DNA from: Oscillospiraceae bacterium
GTDB taxonomy: Bacteria; Bacillota; Clostridia; Oscillospirales; Ruminococcaceae
Length of the DNA: 14,840 nucleotides
Direction: 5' to 3'
Assembly (NCBI GenBank): GCA_900768675.1
Contig: CAAGDT010000037.1
Location: forward strand, 1-14,840
In this document: positions 1-5,929 of the stretch, piece after piece
How positions within the stretch are numbered: the stretch's first letter is position 1
How the letters are laid out: each line of letters opens with the position of its first letter
Made by a program: the position numbers and the translations under genes
Notes under the pieces: model-generated
What the model was told of the DNA's origin: nothing
The model's database searches: none
The model's input: only the letters and a program-made list of their open reading frames with translations

Positions 1-20
1 GACGTGTGCTCTTCCGATCT
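1..20 (+). other. Illumina TruSeq read-2 adapter remnant
   Basis: The first 20 bases, gacgtgtgctcttccgatct, are identical to the 3' end of the standard Illumina TruSeq read-2 adapter. This is library sequence, not genome. It marks an untrimmed contig end, and bases next to it should be treated with caution. Confidence 0.97.
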
Positions 21-131
21 AAGGCAGTAGGTATCGCGGAGAGGCTTTTTGAGGAGCGGAAGCTTGACAGCCTTGCGGAAAGCGGGGAAAGCTTCGGTGA
101 TGTTTATGATTTTATTGTTTCGGTTGAGTGA
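21..131 (+). CDS. 3' end of an unidentified protein-coding gene (5' truncated)
   Basis: Directly after the adapter one frame stays open for 36 codons and stops at TGA (129-131). The fragment begins KAVGIAERLF and ends DFIVSVE. It is charged, helix-like, and uses codons like the neighbouring genes, which supports a real C-terminus. The start and most of the gene lie beyond the contig end. I do not recognise the family, and 36 residues are too few to assign a function. No terminator is visible between it and the next gene 75 bases downstream, so transcription could run through. Confidence 0.5.
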   Translation, partial: KAVGIAERLFEERKLDSLAESGESFGDVYDFIVSVE

Positions 132-153
132 TACAGTATGCAAAGCTGATATG

Positions 154-182
154 TTGATTTATTATTAACCTTATCATATTAC
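154..182 (+). promoter_or_regulatory. possible weak promoter for the 98-residue gene
   Basis: TTGATT (154-159) and TATTAC (177-182) are separated by 17 bases in an AT-rich gap just ahead of the 98-residue gene. Both boxes deviate from consensus, so this is a tentative sigma-A type promoter. Confidence 0.3.
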
Positions 183-206
183 AGCTAAAAATCGGAGGTA
201 AAGCTT

Positions 207-503
207 ATGACACAATACTCCTTTGAGCAAATAAAGGAAATGCTGACGAAAAGTATTACGGAACACGGAGCAGAAGCGGAATTATCCTTTTATATCAATG
301 AAAAAGAATATATGATTATCATATATGACGACCATTGTTCATTTCAGAGGTGCGAATATAAGGACGGAAGCGGAGAAATCAATTTTAAAACCTTAGACGA
401 ATTATATAACGCCGAGCTTATTGATAATATAATTCTATCAAGGGATTGGAGTAAAATTGAGGAACTGTCCTGTTATGAATTTGATTATCTGGGATATTGG
501 TAA
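207..503 (+). CDS. 98-residue protein of unknown function
   Basis: The ATG at 207 is preceded by GGAGGT (194-199) at a 7-base spacing, a strong site that makes the gene and its start convincing. The 98-residue product is acidic, with no signal peptide or membrane segment, so it is probably a small cytoplasmic protein. An N-terminal helix-like stretch (residues 5-20) is followed by alternating hydrophobic segments typical of beta strands (about residues 24-40, including EYMIIIYDD), then a second helical part (LDELYNAELIDNIIL), and an aromatic C-terminal end (YEFDYLGYW). I do not recognise the family and infer no function. It ends 20 bases before a bidirectional terminator shared with the convergent permease gene. 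Small single-domain proteins of this look are sometimes immunity or accessory proteins, but nothing here shows that. Confidence 0.75.
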   Translation: MTQYSFEQIKEMLTKSITEHGAEAELSFYINEKEYMIIIYDDHCSFQRCEYKDGSGEINFKTLDELYNAELIDNIILSRDWSKIEELSCYEFDYLGYW

Positions 504-523
504 TTTACAGCTTATGCAGAAAA

Positions 524-560
524 CCGCCCGTGAAACGCAAGGTTTCACGGGCGGCTTTTT
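524..560. terminator. bidirectional intrinsic terminator between convergent genes
   Basis: A perfect 13-bp stem, ccgcccgtgaaac (524-536) with gtttcacgggcgg (542-554), encloses a 5-base loop. It is followed by c and a run of five T on the plus strand, which ends the 98-residue gene. On the minus strand only four T follow, so termination of the permease gene is probably weaker. The permease stop codon (559-561) lies inside the plus-strand T run. Confidence 0.9.
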
Positions 561-1332
561 ATTTCACCAAATAATTCACCACAATAATCGCCGCCCCCAG
601 CACCGTAAGCACAATACCCGTTATCCGGTTAAGGGTTTTCGCCGAAGCCTTGTTTGCAAGCCTTGCTGCAATTCTCGCCCACAGCAGCGTTGAAGCAACG
701 CAGAAAATCAGCAGCCATATATCCGGCATACCGTCTATAACGAAGTGGGAAACAGCACCCGTAAGCGCCGTAAAAGCCATGATGAAAACGCTTGTGCCGA
801 CTGCGGTCTTAAGCTCGTAGCCAAGTACCCCCGTAAGTATCAGCAGCATCATCATACCGCCGCCTGCACCTATAAAACCGCAGATAAGACCGATTATCGT
901 TCCCGATACAAGGGACTGGATAAGCCGCTTTTTCGGAGAAACGCTGTTCATTTTTTCTTTCGTTGTCATAACCGGCTTTACAATGAACTTAATGCCCAGT
1001 AAAAGGGTCATAACCATAGAAAAGCCGCCCATTGTGGTCCCAGGCACAAGGCTTCCCAGCCAGCTGCCCACAAGAGTAAAGATAAGCACAGTTCCCATCA
1101 TTACAAGACCGTTCTTTACATCAATATTCTTGTTTTTCCCGTAGGTGTAGGCGGAAACTGCGCTTGCAAGAACGTCGCTGGCAAGGGCGATTCCGATAGC
1201 CTGATAGGGCGGTACGTCAAGAAATGCAATAAGCATAGGGGAAATTACGGCTGCGGCACTAAGTCCCGCAAGCCCCGTTCCAAGACCTGCACCAACGCCC
1301 GCAATAAAGCATACAATAAACTGAATAAGCAT
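559..1332 (-). CDS. sulfite exporter TauE/SafE family membrane permease
   Basis: The 257-residue product is very hydrophobic, with about eight predicted membrane segments. It has the two related halves typical of the TauE/SafE family (PF01925): a glycine-rich motif near the N-terminus (GVGAGLGTGLAG, about residues 12-23) and a matching one in the second half (GFIGAGGGMMML). Family members export or import small anions, often sulfite, sulfoacetate or other sulfur compounds; the substrate here cannot be read from sequence. I place the start at the ATG at 1330-1332, preceded by a purine-rich GGAAAGAAGAG. A longer in-frame version from a GTG at 1380 would start inside the promoter. The gene is transcribed alone, divergent from the lysine operon and convergent with the 98-residue gene. 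Confidence 0.88.
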   Translation of the reverse strand: MLIQFIVCFIAGVGAGLGTGLAGLSAAAVISPMLIAFLDVPPYQAIGIALASDVLASAVSAYTYGKNKNIDVKNGLVMMGTVLIFTLVGSWLGSLVPGTTMGGFSMVMTLLLGIKFIVKPVMTTKEKMNSVSPKKRLIQSLVSGTIIGLICGFIGAGGGMMMLLILTGVLGYELKTAVGTSVFIMAFTALTGAVSHFVIDGMPDIWLLIFCVASTLLWARIAARLANKASAKTLNRITGIVLTVLGAAIIVVNYLVK

Positions 1333-1366
1333 AAAATCACTCTTCTTTCCAATACATGTAACATTA

Positions 1367-1395
1367 ATCATATCACCCACTCAGATTTTTGTCAA
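1367..1395 (-). promoter_or_regulatory. sigma-A type promoter of the TauE/SafE gene
   Basis: On the minus strand TTGACA (1390-1395) and TATGAT (1367-1372) are exactly 17 bases apart. Transcription would begin near 1360, giving a short leader of about 28 bases before the ATG at 1332. This placement also rules out the longer GTG start at 1380. Confidence 0.8.
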
Positions 1396-1456
1396 CATAT
1401 ATAATCTGAAAAGCGTATGAAATATTATCCTTATGCATATTTTTTAACAAAAACCG

Positions 1457-1485
1457 TTGACAAAAGCTATATGCCGTGATACAAT
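1457..1485 (+). promoter_or_regulatory. sigma-A type promoter of the lysine operon
   Basis: A consensus TTGACA (1457-1462), a 17-base spacer and TACAAT (1480-1485) stand just before the riboswitch. The predicted transcription start near 1491-1492 lies about 5 bases ahead of the riboswitch P1 stem. It is divergent from the permease promoter, with about 60 bases between the two -35 boxes. Confidence 0.88.
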
Positions 1486-1494
1486 AACTGTAAT

Positions 1495-1669
1495 AAGATA
1501 GAGGTGCGGCTTCGATAAGTACCGTCGGCGGCAATTTTTCAGCAAATTGCCGGCGGGAAAGGCAAATCCGCCGAAGAGTATGCAGGCTGTAATGCATATA
1601 TCTGGTTGTGCGCTGAATAAGCGTATGATTGTCATCACAATCCGTTAACGGACGATGGAGAGCTATCGG
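1495..1669 (+). promoter_or_regulatory. lysine riboswitch (L-box)
   Basis: The sequence carries the conserved L-box blocks in order: AGAGGTGCG near 1500-1508, GATAAGTA (1514-1521), GGGAAAGG (1555-1562), CCGAAG (1571-1576), GTGCGCTGAATAAGCG (1608-1623) and GGAGAGCTATC (1657-1667). P1 forms from GATAG (1497-1501) with CTATC (1663-1667). P2 begins with CTTCG (1510-1514) and CGAAG (1572-1576) and ends in the hairpin GGCAATTT (1530-1537) with AAATTGCC (1544-1551). P3 is TATGCA (1579-1584) with TGCATA (1593-1598). The P2 loop CAGC (1540-1543) is complementary to GCTG in the P3 loop (1586-1589), the known kissing interaction of this class. In this family lysine binding stabilises P1 and turns the downstream genes off. 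That fits the lysine biosynthesis operon it precedes. Confidence 0.95.
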
Positions 1670-1699
1670 CAATATGTCGTTTTGCTTTATTGTCAGTTT

Positions 1700-1722
1700 A
1701 ACCGGCTTGTGCCGGTTTTTTT
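1700..1722 (+). terminator. riboswitch-controlled intrinsic terminator
   Basis: AACCGGC (1700-1706), loop TTGT, GCCGGTT (1711-1717), then a run of T ending at 1722. The 3' arm (GCCGGT, 1711-1716) can instead pair with ATCGGC (1665-1670), which overlaps the 3' strand of riboswitch P1 with one G-T wobble. This gives a direct on/off switch: lysine bound means P1 forms and the terminator is free to fold; lysine absent means the antiterminator forms. Confidence 0.9.
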
Positions 1723-1761
1723 AGTATAAAAAAGAAAGCAACATGGAAAGGAAACAAAAAA

Positions 1762-2841
1762 ATGAAACAGTACAAGGTAGGTATTATCGGTGCAACAGGA
1801 ATGGTAGGACAGAGATTTGCAGTCCTGCTGGAAAATCACCCCTGGTTTAAGGTAACAACTCTTGCGGCTTCTCCCCGTTCTGCAGGAAAGACCTATAAAG
1901 AGGCAGTAGGCGAAAGATGGCTTATCGAAACTCCTATGCCCAAGGCTATGGAGGATATTGTAATAATGGACGCTACTGCGGATATTGAGAAGATTACCTC
2001 ACAGGTTGACTTCGTTTTCTGCGCAGTTGATATGAAGAAGGACGAAATCAAGGCTCTTGAGGAAGCTTACGCAAAGCACGAATGCCCCGTTATGTCCAAC
2101 AACTCTGCACACCGCTTTACAGAGGACGTCCCCATGATTATCCCCGAGATAAACGACGCTCACATGGAGGTTGTAGAAGCTCAGAAGAAGCGCCTCGGCA
2201 CAAAGAGAGGCTTTATCTCCGTTAAGTCAAACTGCTCCATCCAGAGCTATGTTCCTGCACTTTCTCCCTTAAGAAAGTTCGGTATCAAAAAGGTTCTCGC
2301 CTGCACCTATCAGGCAATCTCCGGAGCAGGAAAGACCTTTGAAACATGGCCCGAAATGGTGGATAACCTTATCCCCTATATCGGCGGCGAGGAAGAAAAG
2401 TCCGAGCAGGAGCCTCTTAAGGTATGGGGCAAGGTTGAGGACGGCAAAATCGTCAAGACAGACAGCCCCTCTATCACAACCCAGTGCCTCAGAGTTCCCG
2501 TTTCCAACGGTCACTTTGCTGCAGTATTCGTAAGCTTTGAGAATAAGCCCTCCAAGGAAGAAATCCTTAACATCTGGAAGGAATTTAAGGGCGCTCCCCA
2601 GGAGTTAGAGCTTCCCTCTGCTCCCAAGCAGTTCCTCAACTACTTTGAGGAGGACAATATGCCCCAGGCTAAGCTTCACCGCAACTTAGAAAACGGTATG
2701 GCAGTTTCTATCGGACGTTTAAGACCCGATACCCAGTATGACTACAAGTTTGTATGCCTCTCCCACAACACCCTGAGAGGTGCGGCAGGCGGCGCAGTTT
2801 TAATGGCTGAGCTTTATGCTGCAAAGGGCTATTTTGACTGA
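1762..2841 (+). CDS. asd: aspartate-semialdehyde dehydrogenase
   Basis: This enzyme reduces L-aspartyl 4-phosphate with NADPH to L-aspartate 4-semialdehyde, the branch point to lysine/diaminopimelate and to threonine/methionine, in the cytoplasm. The 359-residue product opens with the nucleotide-binding loop GIIGATGMVGQRF (residues 7-19). The active-site cysteine is C158 in KSNCSIQSY. Substrate-binding R244 and the probable catalytic base H251 lie in LRVPVSNGH. The length and the SNCS form fit the branch of the family common in archaea, fungi and many Clostridia rather than the E. coli type. The ATG at 1762 follows GGAAAGGAAA. It is the first gene after the lysine riboswitch, so lysine should repress it. 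The next gene, dapA, starts 21 bases after its TGA. Confidence 0.96.
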   Translation: MKQYKVGIIGATGMVGQRFAVLLENHPWFKVTTLAASPRSAGKTYKEAVGERWLIETPMPKAMEDIVIMDATADIEKITSQVDFVFCAVDMKKDEIKALEEAYAKHECPVMSNNSAHRFTEDVPMIIPEINDAHMEVVEAQKKRLGTKRGFISVKSNCSIQSYVPALSPLRKFGIKKVLACTYQAISGAGKTFETWPEMVDNLIPYIGGEEEKSEQEPLKVWGKVEDGKIVKTDSPSITTQCLRVPVSNGHFAAVFVSFENKPSKEEILNIWKEFKGAPQELELPSAPKQFLNYFEEDNMPQAKLHRNLENGMAVSIGRLRPDTQYDYKFVCLSHNTLRGAAGGAVLMAELYAAKGYFD

Positions 2842-2862
2842 TAGCCGGAAAGGACATAATCA

Positions 2863-3744
2863 ATGAAGACACCTATTTTCACAGGCGCAGGCGTTGCAAT
2901 TGTAACGCCTATGAACGCCGACGGAAGTATAAATTACACCCGCTTCGGTGAAATAATCGAAGAGCAGATTGCAGGCGGCACAGACGCAATTGTTGTTGTG
3001 GGAACTACCGGCGAAGCCTCCACAATGACCGACGAGGAGCATATCGAAGCAATACGCTTTACCGCAGAAAAGGTTGCTAAGCGTATTCCTGTTATTGCAG
3101 GAACAGGAAGCAACGACACCGGTTACGCTATTGAGCTTTCAAAGCAGGCTGAAGCGGCGGGAGCAGACGCACTTTTACAGGTTACTCCCTACTACAACAA
3201 GACCTCCCAGCGTGGACTTGTGGCGCATTTCAACGCAATTGCAAATTCAGTAAATATCCCGATTATCCTCTATAACGTTCCCTCAAGAACAGGAGTTTCA
3301 ATCTCTATTGATACATATATAGAGCTTGATAAGAACCCGAATATCGTTGCAACCAAGGAAGCAAGCGGAAACCTTTCCCTTGCCGCTATGATTGCCGCTA
3401 AGACAAACCTTGTTCTCTATTCCGGAAACGACGACCAGATTCTTCCTATGCTTTCTCTCGGCGGAAAGGGCGTAATTTCCGTTTCCTCCAACATTATCCC
3501 GAGAGAAAAGCACGATATGGTTGCCCTTTATCTTAACGGCGAGCATGAAAAGGCTTTAGAGCTTCAGAAGAAGTATCTCGACCTTGAAAACGCCCTGTTT
3601 ATGGACGTAAACCCCATTCCCGTAAAGGAAGCTATGAACCTTATGGGCAAGGAGGTTGGCGAATGTCGCCTGCCTCTGGTAAAAATGGAGGAAGCGAAGA
3701 TTGCTAAGCTTAAGGCTGAGCTTGAAAAGGTCGGACTTATCTGA
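2863..3744 (+). CDS. dapA: 4-hydroxy-tetrahydrodipicolinate synthase
   Basis: DapA condenses aspartate semialdehyde with pyruvate, the first committed step toward diaminopimelate and lysine. The 293-residue protein is a typical TIM-barrel class I aldolase of normal length. All key residues are present, each four positions later than in E. coli: T48 and T49 (GTTGE), Y111 (TPYYN), Y137 and R142 (LYNVPSRTG) and the Schiff-base lysine K165 (ATKEASGN). The start is the ATG at 2863 with GGAAAGGA at 2847-2854. It is the second gene of the riboswitch operon and precedes dapB by 24 bases. I did not try to judge lysine feedback sensitivity from the allosteric residues. Confidence 0.97.
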   Translation: MKTPIFTGAGVAIVTPMNADGSINYTRFGEIIEEQIAGGTDAIVVVGTTGEASTMTDEEHIEAIRFTAEKVAKRIPVIAGTGSNDTGYAIELSKQAEAAGADALLQVTPYYNKTSQRGLVAHFNAIANSVNIPIILYNVPSRTGVSISIDTYIELDKNPNIVATKEASGNLSLAAMIAAKTNLVLYSGNDDQILPMLSLGGKGVISVSSNIIPREKHDMVALYLNGEHEKALELQKKYLDLENALFMDVNPIPVKEAMNLMGKEVGECRLPLVKMEEAKIAKLKAELEKVGLI

Positions 3745-3768
3745 AACCCTTAAGGAAGGACGTTAAAA

Positions 3769-4527
3769 ATGGTTAAAATAGCTATTGCAGGTGCAAACGG
3801 CAAAATGGGCGGAGTTATAGCGAACCTTGCGGCGGAGCGCACCGACTGCAAGGTGATTGCAGGAATTGACCTTAATACTGCGCCAAACGGCAGCTTCCCC
3901 ATTGTGAAATCCCCCTTTGACCTGCCCGAAAAGCCGGAGGTTATAATTGATTTTTCACACCCGTCAGCCCTTGAAGATCTGCTGTCCTACTGCAAAATGA
4001 ACAGCGTTCCTGCTGTTTTTGCAACCACGGGCTACACCGAGGAGCAGATTTCCGCAATCAAGCAGGCGGCGGAGCAGATTCCCGTTTTCTTTACCTTCAA
4101 TATGTCTCTCGGCATTAACCTGCTTGTAGAGCTTGGAAAGCAGGCGGCAAGGGTACTTGGCGGGCAGTTCGACGTTGAAATCGTAGAAAAGCACCACAAT
4201 CTGAAAAAGGACGCACCCTCAGGCACGGCGATAATGCTGGCTGAGGCGATTAATAAGGAGCTGGGCGGTAAAATGAACTACGTTTACGACCGCCACAGCG
4301 TAAGAAAGCCCCGTGAAGCCAACGAAATCGGAATGCACTCAATAAGAGGCGGCACGATAGTCGGCGAGCACGACATTATTTTTGCAGGACACGACGAGGT
4401 TATCACCCTTTCACACTCCGCAGGCAGCAAAGAGGTTTTTGCGGCGGGAGCGGTGAATGCGGCGGTTTACCTTGCAGGCAGGGAAAAGGGATTATACGAT
4501 ATGTCCGACCTTTTAGCGGACAGCTAA
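3769..4527 (+). CDS. dapB: 4-hydroxy-tetrahydrodipicolinate reductase
   Basis: DapB reduces the product of DapA to tetrahydrodipicolinate with NAD(P)H. The 252-residue protein has the N-terminal Rossmann loop IAGANGKMG (residues 6-14), DFSHPSA (61-67) and FATTGYTEEQ (84-93). The signature of the catalytic domain follows: EKHHNLKKDAPSGTA, where H142 and K146 match the catalytic histidine and lysine of the E. coli enzyme (H159, K163). The later RGGTIVGEHDIIFAG stretch is also typical of the family. The start is fixed by AAGGAAGGA at 3752-3760, 8 bases before the ATG. Third gene of the lysine operon; the ACT gene begins 9 bases after its stop. No genes for later steps of the pathway follow, so those must lie elsewhere. 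Confidence 0.96.
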   Translation: MVKIAIAGANGKMGGVIANLAAERTDCKVIAGIDLNTAPNGSFPIVKSPFDLPEKPEVIIDFSHPSALEDLLSYCKMNSVPAVFATTGYTEEQISAIKQAAEQIPVFFTFNMSLGINLLVELGKQAARVLGGQFDVEIVEKHHNLKKDAPSGTAIMLAEAINKELGGKMNYVYDRHSVRKPREANEIGMHSIRGGTIVGEHDIIFAGHDEVITLSHSAGSKEVFAAGAVNAAVYLAGREKGLYDMSDLLADS

Positions 4528-4536
4528 GGAGCAGTT

Positions 4537-4986
4537 ATGACAACTATTACCGTAAACGAGCAGATTTCCGTTATTACCTTCGGAAACGTCCCCTTTGACA
4601 GCGAGAGCAGCTTTATTTACAAGGTTTTTGCGGCGGCGGCACGGGAGAAAATCAACGTTGATATGATTTCAAAGGCTCCCGTTTCAGCGGCAAGCACCTC
4701 AATCGGCTTTACCTTCTCGGACGAGGATATGCCAAAAATGCTTAAGATAGCTAACGAGCTTAAAACCGACAAGGCGCCTATGGTGAGCTGCGGAAACGTC
4801 AAGTTTCTTATAAAGTCGGCGGAAATGGTGAACGGCGTAGGCTTTGCCGAGAATGTTTTTGGTGCACTTGCAAAAGCGAAAGCCAATCCTATTCTTATCA
4901 CGACCGCAGTTGACGAGATTTCGGTAGTTGTCCGTGAAAGCGACAGCGCTGATTTTGAGAAGGAGCTGCGGAGTATATTCGGTTAA
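4537..4986 (+). CDS. stand-alone tandem ACT-domain protein, aspartokinase-regulatory-like
   Basis: The 149-residue protein has two ACT-like halves (about residues 5-70 and 80-149). The first contains REKINVDMISKAP and the second NPILITTAVDEISVVV, both closely like the paired ACT domains at the C-terminus of aspartokinases (known pattern: INVDMI, then a strand ending in ISVVV). No kinase domain is present and no frame upstream encodes one. In family terms these domains bind amino acids such as lysine or threonine and transmit feedback inhibition. I infer a regulatory partner or a remnant of aspartokinase; a partner is not shown here. Its ribosome site AAGGAG overlaps the dapB stop codon, indicating tight translational linkage. 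It is the last gene before the operon terminator. Confidence 0.85.
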   Translation: MTTITVNEQISVITFGNVPFDSESSFIYKVFAAAAREKINVDMISKAPVSAASTSIGFTFSDEDMPKMLKIANELKTDKAPMVSCGNVKFLIKSAEMVNGVGFAENVFGALAKAKANPILITTAVDEISVVVRESDSADFEKELRSIFG

Positions 4987-5007
4987 TAATTTCAGTATAA
5001 TGCACGC

Positions 5008-5042
5008 CCCGCCCGCCGCATTTTGCGGCGGGCGGGTTTTTT
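5008..5042 (+). terminator. intrinsic terminator of the lysine operon
   Basis: A perfect 13-bp, very GC-rich stem, cccgcccgccgca (5008-5020) with tgcggcgggcggg (5024-5036), has a 3-base loop and is followed by six T (5037-5042). It ends the asd-dapA-dapB-ACT transcript. Confidence 0.95.
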
Positions 5043-5084
5043 ATTAGCTTTTTTCTATTAGTAAACAGCTTGATACATTGGAAG

Positions 5085-5282
5085 TTATTTAAGTTTCTCC
5101 GGCTCCTCTGCGCGAATATTTTCAATACATCCACATTTAGAGCATACATCACATAATACACTTGAATATCTGGGTTTAATCTTTTTCGCATCTTCAATTG
5201 GAGTTACCCCAAGTAAATGAGCTCCTGTCGAAAAACGACCGGATATTAATTCGCCGCCGCATTTAGAACATTTATTATCCAC
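5085..5282 (-). CDS. small zinc-ribbon protein
   Basis: The 65-residue product starts at a GTG (5280-5282) placed 7 bases after AGGAGG. Longer in-frame versions would include the ribosome site and promoter in the coding part, so I reject them. It has a CxxC knuckle near the N-terminus (C5, C8 in CSKCGG) and a cysteine cluster near the C-terminus (C44, C47, C50, C52 in LCDVCSKCGC), the layout of a small zinc ribbon. The middle part, with ELISGRF near the first knuckle, resembles small clostridial zinc-ribbon proteins of unknown role (DUF6487-like), but this match is from memory. Function is unknown; such folds often bind nucleic acid or protein. It lies 106 bases downstream of the NTF2-like gene on the same strand and has its own promoter. 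Confidence 0.7.
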   Translation of the reverse strand: MDNKCSKCGGELISGRFSTGAHLLGVTPIEDAKKIKPRYSSVLCDVCSKCGCIENIRAEEPEKLK

Positions 5283-5334
5283 TTCTAACCCTCCTATCAT
5301 AAAATACTCAATGTAATTCTTCGCCGATGAGTTT

Positions 5335-5362
5335 ATTATATCACAATCAACAAATATTTCAA
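5335..5362 (-). promoter_or_regulatory. promoter of the zinc-ribbon gene
   Basis: On the minus strand TTGAAA (5357-5362) and a consensus TATAAT (5335-5340) are 16 bases apart. Transcription would start near 5328, about 45 bases ahead of the GTG start at 5282. Confidence 0.7.
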
Positions 5363-5388
5363 TATAAAAGCCGCCGCTAATACGACCT

Positions 5389-5751
5389 TCATTCAACCCT
5401 CTGATCCATATTGAAAACAACCTTCCAGCCCAGATCAGTACAGCTCCAGGTGGTCGTTATATGAAACGTCCCCGCAAGGTCACTGTTCTCCTCATTTTCA
5501 ACCTCCATTTTCAGGATATAATGCACCTGAAAAGAAGCAGCGTCCTGATTTACTATTTCAAAGCCCTCAATTTCATAGGATTTGCAGTCAAACATACGAA
5601 TAATCTCCGCATACTCCTTGCCCGAACATCTGTACCCGCCGCAGACCATTACTGCCTCAGCAGAAACTACCTTCAAAAAGGCTTCGGCGTCCCTGTTCTG
5701 TGCAGCTTTCCACATACTGTTTTCCAGCTCAAGCGCTTCTGTAATTGTCAT
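5389..5751 (-). CDS. NTF2-like (DUF4440/SnoaL-type) protein
   Basis: The 120-residue product starts at the ATG at 5749-5751, with AGGAGG at 5757-5762 five bases before it. The frame extends 16 codons further upstream, but that part contains the ribosome site. The pattern fits the small NTF2-like fold: an N-terminal helix (ALELENSMWKAAQNRD), then AFLKVVSAEAVMVCGG and GKEYAEIIRMF, followed by long amphipathic strands (ASFQVHYILKMEV, GTFHITTTWSC, GWKVVFNMDQ). Proteins of this group include isomerases, subunits that bind small ligands, and many with no known role, so I do not assign a reaction. It lies downstream of tuf on the same strand, separated from it by a structured inverted-repeat element. 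I saw no convincing promoter directly before it. Confidence 0.7.
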   Translation of the reverse strand: MTITEALELENSMWKAAQNRDAEAFLKVVSAEAVMVCGGYRCSGKEYAEIIRMFDCKSYEIEGFEIVNQDAASFQVHYILKMEVENEENSDLAGTFHITTTWSCTDLGWKVVFNMDQRVE

Positions 5752-5782
5752 ATAAACCTCCTGCAAAAAACGAGTAAAAATA

Positions 5783-5897
5783 AAAAACTCACCTGTCATT
5801 GTCGGCTTTAAGCGTCACCCAAATTCCGGGTTAAACAACCGTCTGCCAGAAACTCAAGTATAAAAGACCCCTGAGTCAACGCGACAAGTGAGTTTTT
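5783..5897 (-). repeat. 115-base structured inverted-repeat element after tuf
   Basis: The arms aaaaactcacctgtc (5783-5797) and gacaagtgagttttt (5883-5897) are inverted copies with a single difference that still pairs as G-U in minus-strand RNA. They flank 85 bases that can fold further: GCGTT/GACGC (5878-5882 with 5812-5816), ACTCA/TGAGT (5852-5856 with 5872-5876) and ACCC/GGGT (5817-5820 with 5828-5831), a three-way layout. On the minus strand the outer stem is followed by a T-rich stretch, so it can act as terminator for tuf, or as an attenuator before the NTF2-like gene. A small palindromic mobile repeat is another reading. Confidence 0.65.
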
Positions 5898-5929
5898 ATT
5901 CAGTTATTTGCTATTGCGGTTATCGCAAA

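Noticed and set aside
1333..1380. Longer permease start at a GTG at 1380
   Set aside because: It would place the start codon inside the -10/-35 region of the permease promoter; the ATG at 1332 has a suitable upstream purine tract.
1373..1672. A 99-codon minus-strand frame across the intergenic region
   Set aside because: It lies antisense to the riboswitch and the lysine promoter and covers the permease -35 region; the RNA structure explains the conservation there.
5283..5420. Longer start for the zinc-ribbon gene
   Set aside because: The extension contains the promoter and the AGGAGG site, and overlaps the end of the NTF2-like gene.
5798..5882. Possible tRNA or tmRNA-like fold inside the element after tuf
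   Set aside because: A three-way fold is possible but there is no recognisable T-loop, anticodon arm or CCA end.
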